From Chromera velia (Eukaryota; Sar; Chromeraceae), in assembly GCA_018398765.1 (NCBI GenBank), contig JAHBMJ010000245.1, positions 62,001 through 126,000 of the forward strand: a DNA stretch of 64,000 bases, written 5' to 3'. Below the pieces are notes generated by a model, which worked only from the letters and a program-made list of their open reading frames with translations, searched no databases and was not told the DNA's origin. Below are positions 55,748-64,000 of this stretch, piece by piece (position 1 is the first letter of the stretch; each line of letters begins with the position of its first letter). Both the position numbers and the translations under genes were made by a program.

Positions 55748-58700
55748 ATGGAGCCAACGAAGGAGGAAGTGGAGACCAGACCCCAAGCACCATTGGAGGT
55801 GGCACAGTTCCTTCTACCCAGGCCTATGCCTTTCCAACAGAACATCCAAGGCCACCTTGTGGGCTACAATTTGTACACCCAACAGTCGGTCGCTGCTTTC
55901 CCTCTCCGATTTTCACTCCAGTCTCTTCGTACATTCTTTGCGTTCCTTTTTTCCTCATCAATTTGGGACAGACCATACCCACCTCGGCATTCAGATGAGA
56001 ATCATCCCTCTCAAAGATCATCCCCGTATTTCTTCTGTCTTCTTGCAGATCTGCAGGAGCATGGAGGCAGAACATCGTCTATCAGCAGCCCGAGGCTGTG
56101 GGACCTTCACCACATCCGCCACACCAACCCCCTCCTCACCCGGCTTTCTTCCCTTCCCCCTGGCCCCCTACTCATCACCATTTCATGCCACCCGCATTCA
56201 CTTCCTTCACAGCCAGACTGAGCGAACCACCTCAGCCTCCTGTCTTTCCGGGACCACCGCACTCCCATTTCACCGCCACACATCCAGTCCCAACCCCCGT
56301 CCCTTCAGCAGCTAGGCATCGCGACCAAACGGCAACAGCCGCACCGACACCTGCACGACAGCCGGAACCAAGACAGCGGGAGGGCTATCTCGATCAGATA
56401 CCCACCCCTGCTGCTCTACAAGGTATCGGTGAGATGGCAAGTCCGACAGGTGTGTCTCGTATGGCAAGTCCCCAAAGGTTCCGAGGCGCCTCCCCCCCTC
56501 CCATGGCCCGCTCCCGGCCCGTCCCTGTCCGATCCGAGACCGGGACCGCTCACACGGGACCGCTCCCACAGAGGGCCTCTATCCGTGTCACTCCAGCGCC
56601 AGGGGGGGGAATTGCGGGAGCCCTTTCCCCCCGTATGCACCCAGGAGTGCCCCCCTTCGCCCAAGCCCTCCCCCTCCTTCCCCCTCCCGGAGACGGCAGA
56701 CGCCCAGCACAGGCGTCTCCCCAACTGGGACCCACCCCCCCTCAGATGCCCCCTCCCCCCTTTGCACAACCCCGTTCCCACTTCCCCCCCCCCCTCATGG
56801 GTGGTATGCCAGACAGACGGACGGTCGCCTTCATGCCCCACGAAGGCCGGGGTCTTCTGCCCCCTCCCATGGTCCTGGGCACCCACACACCCCCACTGCC
56901 CCGTCCCATGGGAGGGCCCCCTGCGCCTCTTGCCGGGGCCCCTCCCCCAGGTGCATGGACCCCCATGATGCACGTCCCCCCCGTGCAGCAACCCGTACCT
57001 GCCGGGGACGTCCAACCCGAAGACGCTTCTCCTTTGCACGTGAAGGTCAAGACGGAGGAAGGGCCTGAGTCTGCCGTTGTGCAAAGAAAGGCACTGGTCG
57101 GAAGGAAGAAGGGGAAGCCTTCGAAAGACGAGGTACAACGTGCGAGAGACCAGGAGAAGCCGACTGCTGCGACAGAGGCCGACACACAGGATGATGGAGG
57201 TGCAGTGAGAGGAGGAGGGCCTGTGCCTGAGGCCGGACCCGTGCAGACCTCCAGGTCCCCTCGGAGGTCAAGGGGGCAGAGTGAGAAAGGAAAGGGGGTG
57301 GAGAAACCCAAAAGATCATCCAATCGGTCACCTAGAGTCCACAGGGAGACACAGGGAGTCCAGACAGCAATTGCACGTCTCCTCTCTCCCCGTCTCGACG
57401 AACCACGAAGGCCCACTCCCCCCCGTCGCCCCCCCCACGCCAACCTCTCTTCCCACCCTCCCCTCGAGACTCCCACCAGAGCCGGAGTCCTCCCGGTCCC
57501 CCTATCTCCCGACGGTATCGTCAGAGGTCCAGAGCACATCGATGCAGCCCAAGTCGCTGCAAGAGATGCTCGTCACCTCCATCAGCAACAGCAGGCACAG
57601 CAACAGAGATCAGGAGAACCCCCCCTGACCCCCTCCCTAGTGCATCCAGGAGTCACAGGCACCCCCCACGTGCCGAAAGCGACCCCCTCCATCGAGCCAA
57701 AAAGTGCGGGCGAGTCTCTCATGACCTCGCCTCTTGTACCGGAGAGGGCTGTACAAGGGAGGGGGGGGGAGAGGGAGAGAGTGATGCTGGATGAGGAAGA
57801 GGATGAAGACGAAGACGAGGAAGAGGATGAGGAAGATGAGGAGGGGGAGGATGAGAGCAGTGGGGAGGAGGACGAAGAAGAGGAAGAAGAGTCGGAGGAG
57901 GAGGAAGAAGAGGAATATGAGGAGGGGCAAACCACAAGAAGAAATGAGGAGGCCACAGGGGACGCAGATGCAGAGGATGATGTCCAAGCTCCAGCCACAG
58001 AAGAAGTGATTGACCCCCGTGACCAGAGTCCAGCTGCTGCCGCTGCGGCGGCTGCCGGTGCAACGAGGAATAACGTGGAAGTGTCTTCCCCCCTCTTTGA
58101 CAACCGTCAGCATCAGAGCAGTCTCCTGAGTCTCCAGGCAGAATTGATCCAGGCAGAGGGGGTTCTTGACGAGGAAGAGGAAGAAGAAAGGCGCAAAGAA
58201 CAGAACAGCAACAGCAGCGAAAAATCCGAGTCTTCCCCCTCCATTGTCACAGGAGACACACCCATCCACGCCTCGGGCGATGCAGCTGGAGAGAAGGATG
58301 CAGAGGCAACGCCCCCTTCCCCCCCCCGTATTCTCTACTCTGACTACACCACACCGCAAGCAGAAGCTCAATCCTTTTCCCCGCCTTCGTTCGCAGCCGC
58401 TGCAGCAGCAGGGACGGTAGCAGATCCTTCGGTCGAATCAGCTAGAGAGTCTGAGGAGGTCGAAGCGGAAGAGGGGGGTGAGGAGGAGGAGAAGGAGGGC
58501 CCCGCACAGGACAGGGACGCCCCCGCCGTTCCGGTACCTCCAGAGATGAGCATGGGGACCCGACAGGGCTCCACTCTCTCGGACGCTGCCGCCTGGGTGT
58601 TCATTGACCCCCAGGAGCTCCATACCCTCTCGCCGTCTCCTGCTAAACCGACGGAGACAGAGACGGGCTCTGCGACAGCAGCTGCGGCATCGGGAGAAGA

Positions 58701-58764
58701 TCAGGAGGAAGAGGAAGGCGACAAAGAGGTGCGTGCGCGCAGGAGTCGTACTTGCATACATGTG

Positions 58765-58833
<69 letters not shown>

Positions 58834-59747
58834 GTGATGCTTAATCAGTCTGACTCTGTTTTAAAAGAACGAAGAGAAGGGTGTGCAGAGAACACAGGAC
58901 AGCGAAAGACGAAGAGGAAGAATAAACGGAGGAATCTGTGCTGCCCAGGATCTTACGAACACAGATGAGATGCGCTGTTTTCTGTGTGTCTGCCTTTCTT
59001 TCTTCCTTTCTTCCTTCCTTCCTTTTTCTCTTTTTCTGTTTCTCGCTCTCTTTCTGTCTCTGTTCGCGGCGCCTCTCTCCCTGCCTTTGTGTCTCTCTGT
59101 GTGTCTCTCTGTATCCATGATGTATGTATGTGCGTATGTATGGGCTTGTCTTTGTTCTGTCTGTCTCGACCTTTCTTCTTCTATCTGTGGCTGCAGGAGG
59201 TCCCGTCTCCTCAGAGAGAGCCCGCCCCTTCAGCAGCAGGTGAGGGAGACGCCCCGAAGGAAACTGCACCAGCAGCAGCAGCAGCAGCAACGGCGACGCG
59301 AGGGGGACACGTTGCGGACAGATACCTCCACCACCTGAGTCAAAACAAGTCCAAGGTCAGTCAGCAAATGCGTCCCTTTCTCCCTTCTTCTATCACGCCT
59401 GTCGGTCGGTTTGCCTGTCTGTCTGCTGTCTGCTTGGACGGACACAATAGCGGGAAGAGAGAAAGAGGGAACGCAGAGTCCCCCCTTCGTTCCAGCCCGA
59501 AGTTCCCACTTGGCGTTTGACCACCGGATGCGATGCCGCCTTTGTCTGAACGATTGCGTTTCTCCTACCAGCCCCTTTCTGTCTGCCTGTCTGCCTTTCA
59601 TCTGCTCATTTGTCAAATAACCTGCCTGCTTGTCTTTTTACACGTCTGCAGTCTTCACTGCAAGGTGTGGGCTCTCCGAAAAGTCCTTCCCCGCTCGAGA
59701 AGCTGGAGGTTCCAGAGGGAGCAGAGGAGGGACCGGGGGGGGACTGA
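55748..59747 (+). CDS. Proline-rich then acidic, largely disordered protein (4 exons), function unknown
   Basis: Exons: 55748-about 55872 (MEPTKEEVETRPQAPLEVAQ), 56049-58728, 59197-59355 and 59652-59747, ending TGA. The last two junctions keep phase 0 with GTGCGT and GTCAGTCAG donors. The exon 1 donor is tentative (phase fits AATTT|GTACAC). About 1,000 residues. From the N terminus: a short mixed segment; Pro/His/Met-rich sequence (GPSPHPPHQPPPHP, many PPP runs) over about 300 residues; a Lys/Glu segment containing a sumoylation-like VKTEE; an Arg/Ser/Pro region; a run of mainly Asp/Glu (57790-57930); then Ala/Glu/Ser-rich sequence. No folded domain is apparent. The composition resembles nuclear regulatory proteins, which is only a hint. 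Confidence 0.7.
58769..58831. repeat. (CT)n(GT)n microsatellite just after an exon
   Basis: CT then GT dinucleotides about 40 bases after the donor at 58729 in the proline-rich gene. Confidence 0.95.
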
Positions 59748-60322
59748 GAAATAGATAGAGCTTGGGAGGGGGGGAGGGAGGGAGGAGGAAGGGGCGAAGT
59801 CTCTCCAAGGGAAAGTATTTTAGACTCCAGATATACTTAGACTTAGACACACACACACAGAGGGGGGGGGCATCGAGCGAAGAAGGGTTCTTTCTCTTCT
59901 ACGACCTCGCCCACCCCTGTCGGACTGCCATGACGGATCGATGCATCGGAGTTGTGGTCCTTCTCTTACTTAAGTGGCGTGGCAGCAAGAAGAAGGAAGG
60001 CATGGAGGAAAGAAAAGAAAAGGAGAGATGAGGGCGGGACAGGGATGGACAGGAAGAGCCGACCGAGAACTCTCCAATATTCTTTGACGTTCTGTGTTTG
60101 TCTCTTCCTCCATTGTCCCTCTCCTCTCTTCCCAGTTTCTTTCTGCATGCGCTTCTGCTGGTCCTCTAACCTGTTCTGTTCTGCCCGACACCATGTCTTT
60201 ATTTCTGCATTTTTGTGTCTCTCGTTTCATGATTTCGTGAGTTGACGAGGAGGGAAGACGGAAGCGGAGGAACCATCCGTTCGCAAACATACGTACATAC
60301 ACTCTCTCTCTCACACACACAG

Positions 60323-60375
<53 letters not shown>

Positions 60376-62092
60376 GATGAAGGGAGGCCGGAAGAAATGA
60401 AATCCTTTTAGCAGACGGGAGGGGACTGAAAGAAGAGTTGTGAAGAAGAAACGGGTGCACCTTTTGCTCCTTGTGTTGACGTGCAAATGCCTCCCTCCCC
60501 TGTCGTGTCAGAAGGAAGAAAGACAGGAAAGGAAAAATCTGTTCCTGTCTCTGTCCATGACACTCTCTCTTGTCAACGGTCTCTTTGCCAAATATTTGTC
60601 GGGTTGTTGGAGGAAGGAAAGAAGTAAGGCAGAGAGAAGGCAAAGAGTAGCCAGTAGCTCCTTCTGCCCGTGTCCTGATCAGCCCCCATTAAATAAACTG
60701 CATCTTGCTGAAGGCAAGGAAAGAAGCATCTTAGTCTGTGCCCACTTTCTTTCCATTTGTCTCGAACAAGTGCGCCGTCGCCTCTTTCCCAAAGAAAGAA
60801 GGGGGAGGGGGGACGGCATGCTTTTTGGGTGACCGCACTCACTAAGACGTTTGATGAATACATGGATGTTTGATTCAATTACTTACGTACTTGGTGGGCC
60901 TTCATGGTTTTTCAGTGTTCTTTGTGTCCCTGCGTTGCGTTGTTGTTGTTGTGTGCTGTGTGTTTCTTCTGACCTTCGTGCCGTGTCGTGTTCGATGAGT
61001 GCGCTGGTCGCCCCTTCGCCCTCTTCCCTGCTGATGCATGTGTGGTCTCTTCACCCGGATGGGCAATGAAAGTGGGAGAAGGGGGCTGTGCCCGATCCAA
61101 CTAGACAACCATATAGACGTGCAGATCAAAATTGATCGATCGATAGATCTGCGTCACAGAGGGCTTGCTTGCATGGGGTGACTGCCTAGTCTTCCTTCGA
61201 TCGCTGCCTGCTGTGTTGTTTCTTGGATCAGTGTTCATGAGCGTGTGTACTTGTGGAGAGAGAAAAGAGGAGGGACCATCGACTCATCCCGCTTTTTGTT
61301 TCTTTTGTTGATTGCGTCAGGCCTGCTTTTCTCTCCTCTTTCTTTCAAGGTGAACGAATGTCCTTTGTTGTACATGCGATGCCTTGCATGCATGCGTCTT
61401 TCTTTCTTGCCCTTTGTTGTACATGCGATGCCTTGCATGCATGCGTCTTTCTTTCTTGCCACCACTGCTCACTGTCGTTGTGAATGCATGGATCAGTTCT
61501 CAAATGAATGAGGGCACATATGTTTCCGGGAAGAACCAAATCGGTTTCTCCCTTCTTTTTTCGCGCACACACTAAATCCTTTTTGTGTCTGCATTCACGG
61601 AGAGCCGGACGGGAAGAATGCTTCTCTTGCTCATTTTTATTCGTTTCTTTCTTCTTCGGCCGTCGACCCACCTGTCGCTTTCAGCGCTTCCTCTCTGTCC
61701 CTTCCTTCCCCCCTCTAACTCTCCCTTGTGAGGTCCGGCAGTCGGGCTCTGTTCTGTTCGTGCTCATGGCCTGCTCCATTGGGGGGCTTGGAACTTGTAC
61801 AGGCAATTAATTGAAAAAGAAATCGGAGGGGAAGCAATCGAGTGAAAGACTGTGGGCAGTACCCACCTCGAGGGTGATCGAAAGACTGATAAGAGGCGGC
61901 AGAACGAACATGGGTCGAAGTACAGGAAAGAAGCAGGTGGTCATAATGGAGAAAAGACGGTGCCTGACAATCAATATGTGTATGGCGATGTGTCAGAAAA
62001 ATCATAGAAGGAATTAAGAGAAGGGAAGCACGAGGATGACATTTGGCGACACATGCCAATTCTATTGGTGTGATTTGTAAAGTTCTTTTTAT
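59748..62092. other. 3' flank and intergenic sequence; no gene seen
   Basis: A (CA)n(GA)n microsatellite runs from about 60308 to 60377 and a 49-bp tandem duplication lies at 61362-61459. Open frames have low complexity and no domain. Confidence 0.6.
61362..61459. repeat. Perfect tandem duplication of a 49-bp unit
   Basis: Two identical adjacent copies (61362-61410, 61411-61459) containing CCTTGCATGCATGCG followed by TCTTTCTTTCTTGC. Confidence 0.9.
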
Positions 62093-62392
62093 ATAACGGT
62101 CCGACCGCGGACTTTACACGTTATCTAGCATATTGTAGTTGACATTTTAATTTTTTTTTTAAAAAAACAAGATTTTAAACCTTCAAAAAGAAAAAATAAC
62201 AACTGACATATTAAAAAATTATTAACTGTTATACACATTAATTTGTTTTTGAATCTTTTTAAATGTTTTTTAAATTAATAGAAAATTAACCTAGCTTCTA
62301 ATAGATTTTTAAAATATTTTTTTGATCGATCCTAAAGTTATGTTTCGGAGTTTATATTCTTACGTGTACGTCGATGTGGTTAAACCCTTTCT

Positions 62393-62432
62393 GTCAGTGA
62401 TAAGTGATTTATTAGTGCCCTAGAGCACTGTT
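62393..62432 (+). repeat. Direct repeat, copy 1 of 2
   Basis: GTGATAAGTGAT, a few variable bases, TTAGTG and CCCTAGAGCACTGTT; the second copy is at 63242-63285. Confidence 0.75.
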
Positions 62433-62818
62433 TATATATGTTCCGTGGCTCCTTTTCACGAGAATCTACCAGAGTATTTCTTTCTCATTCTTGGAAAAAC
62501 CTAGGGAAAAACCTTTTCAACTTAATATTTTTGCACTGATTTTACTGTATATTAAATTTTGTAATTAAGTACTCGTACGTAAGCCAAAAACTCAGACGCC
62601 ATAAATATAAGTTCTAATAAGTTCAACACTCGTCCTGGTACAAATTTAAGCTACAAAATGGCCAAACCTAACGGGCCATCGAGTATATGCATCATCATCA
62701 TCATTGTCAAAGTAGAATTTTAGTATAGGAATGCTACGGTGATCTAGCTAGTGATCTAGATTCTGATAAATTGTAAAAAATTTTAGAAAAATTTTTTTGG
62801 ATTCAATCATACTTAGCT

Positions 62819-62884
62819 AGGATTGAGATTAGGATTAGGATTTGTGTTCGGAGGATTGGCCTCCTGCCCCAATGCCGAATGTCC
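62819..62884 (-). repeat. Dispersed repeat, copy 2 (inverted relative to 13629-13727)
   Basis: Reverse complement of the GGACATTCGG / CGGCATTGGGG / CAATCCTCCGA / CCTAATCC series seen near 13.6 kb. Confidence 0.6.
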
Positions 62885-63241
62885 AACGTGCAGCTTCCAA
62901 GGAAAGTGCCTAGATACATCGGACCTCCTTGGCCGGCCCGCACAGGTCTAGCCTGTGCCGCAAATGGTTTACAATTGAAGAAAAAGCACACGCGGCATGA
63001 TTTTTTCTTTAGCTGAATGACTTTCTGGTTTCAATCTGAGGTCATCTGACAGAGGGGCAAAAGGCTTCTAAAAGCAAAATGACTTTTAGTGCTGAAACGT
63101 AACAGAGAAAGGGAGAGAAAGAATGGAGAGAAGAGATTAAGACCAGGTGAGAGAGAGAACACGTTTATTTCACATTTTTCAGAGTAACCAAGAACGTTTC
63201 TTTTCCCGATAAGACTTAATATTGTTGTAATTCGCTCAGCT

Positions 63242-63285
63242 GTCAAGTGATAAGTGATCATTTAGTGGTGCCCTAGAGCACTGTT
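63242..63285 (+). repeat. Direct repeat, copy 2 of 2
   Basis: Same motif series as 62393-62432, with GTGATAAGTGAT and CCCTAGAGCACTGTT conserved; the copies start about 850 bases apart. Confidence 0.75.
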
Positions 63286-63390
63286 GCCGTTTTACCTTAT
63301 AGAGGTCGCCCCCGCAAACGACAGGGGGGTGTGCCTCACTCCTGAGGCTCAGACGACACCCCATAGCCCGCCTGGTTTCCCAAGCCACGA

Positions 63391-63998
63391 TCAATTAACT
63401 AACAACTGTTCTGAACCTTGCATGTTTTGGGCCGCTGACTGAGAGGGGACCATTCCAAAGATAATACCAATGACACCAGACGATGGGGCATTTTGGCTTT
63501 GTATGTATGCTTCCTGCATCCTTCTTTCTGCTTTGTTCTCTCCTTCCACTCTTATCTCCCTTCCCTTTTCCATTGCTTCCAGAATCCTCTTGTATTCTTC
63601 TTTTTTTCTTTTGTCTCCTCCCCTTCTCTTTATGATTACTCCATACCTTTATGCCAGAACCGTCTCATCCAGTGAGCTCCCTGGTGCGTACCTTCCTGGG
63701 CTCTCCTTAAAAACTTTTCTGCGGAATGCAGCTGCCTTCCCGAGAAACCCATCTATCGCGGGATGTTGTTCATTCATCAGAAAAGCAAACAGAGTGTCCG
63801 TCTGAGGGGCTCTCCTCTCCCTTCCCTCTTTCTTTCTATAGATTTCTCTTGCTTTCTTTTCTCTCTTCTCGTTCCAGTCTCTTTGCAACCCTTCATACAT
63901 TCTTACTGTCTTTTGGTCATATACTGGGCATTCTGTCAACATATAGATCTCATCCTCCAGCACCTCTATATCCATCTATCTTTTATAGAACGGGCATA
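63391..63998 (-). pseudogene. Decayed fragment resembling the C-terminal end of a retrotransposon polyprotein
   Basis: One minus-strand frame runs from the window edge to 63391 with two in-frame stops: a TAG just before the ATG at 63975 and a TAA at 63649-63651. Upstream of the first stop the frame reads CPFYKR; after it comes DIEVLEDEIYMLTECPVYD and a basic helical tail (GLQRDWNEKREKKAREIYRK). The order CP..., then EDE-x-L-x-ECPxYD, recalls the zinc-knuckle-like end of non-LTR retrotransposon reverse transcriptases (often ExEHFLxxCPxY). The histidine is missing here. The rest of the element lies outside the window. No reverse transcriptase motif is visible, so identity is tentative. Confidence 0.4.
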
Positions 63999-64000
63999 GT

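Larger units (their letters stand above)
62093..63390. other. AT-rich intergenic with dispersed repeats; no gene seen
   Basis: Long A/T runs between 62130 and 62560. It contains the direct repeats at 62393-62432 and 63242-63285 and the second copy of a dispersed repeat (62819-62884). Confidence 0.6.

Noticed and set aside
55748-57539. Minus-strand Gly/Arg-rich frames opposite the proline-rich gene
   Set aside because: Complement of CCC/CCT codons; no splice or domain support.

Overview
The window is nuclear DNA of a eukaryotic protist. Genes are split by spliceosomal introns with GT..AG ends, most acceptors read TGCAG, and long intergenic stretches are AT-rich and full of simple repeats. The gene content is an extremely large cysteine-rich (GCC2/GCC3, ephrin-receptor-like) membrane protein, a C2-domain AIDA homologue, a cytosolic-type fructose-1,6-bisphosphatase and an ankyrin protein with a C-terminal leucine-rich stretch. 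This set would fit an alveolate such as a chromerid or relative, but that is inference; no rRNA or organellar marker is present to prove it. Intact genes stop at TAA, TAG and TGA, so the standard code applies.

Layout. 1-2800: a decayed minus-strand gene with in-frame TAA/TAG stops and frame slips. 2801-7242: intergenic, with a degenerate minisatellite array (about 3830-6330) split by a roughly 1.05 kb insertion that has inverted ends and a flanking duplication. 7243-11368: ten-exon fructose-1,6-bisphosphatase (+). 11998-12469: a doubtful small two-exon gene (+). 12531-12923: a MITE with TA target duplication. 13629-14200: a dispersed repeat and simple repeats. 14288-16739: an unrecognised multi-exon gene (-). 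17558-18487: single-exon AIDA homologue (+). 18488-20239: intergenic.

20240-48304 (-): one gene occupying 28 kb. By joining 29 exons with consistent splice phases I obtain a 17,652-nt coding sequence for a protein of about 5,883 residues. It has a signal peptide, an ectodomain of immunoglobulin/Calx-beta-like beta modules, about 2,850 residues of cysteine-rich GCC2/GCC3-like modules, a juxtamembrane region with an Arg5 site, one transmembrane helix (about 4003-4023), and a cytoplasmic part of about 1,860 residues that is nearly all charged coiled coil. One intron holds a 1.7 kb CTTT/CTGT array. This is the most notable object in the window.

48917-49339 (+): a small protein with two CxxC pairs and a DHIHWHAR motif, divergent from the giant gene. 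49340-51435: AT-rich intergenic. 51436-54527 (-): ankyrin-repeat protein, 5' end unresolved. 55748-59747 (+): a proline-rich then acidic low-complexity protein in four exons. 59748-64000: intergenic with repeats, ending in a decayed retroelement-like reading frame (-). No tRNA, rRNA or CRISPR was recognised. The genes look like independent eukaryotic units, not an operon or pathway cluster; several are arranged as divergent pairs.
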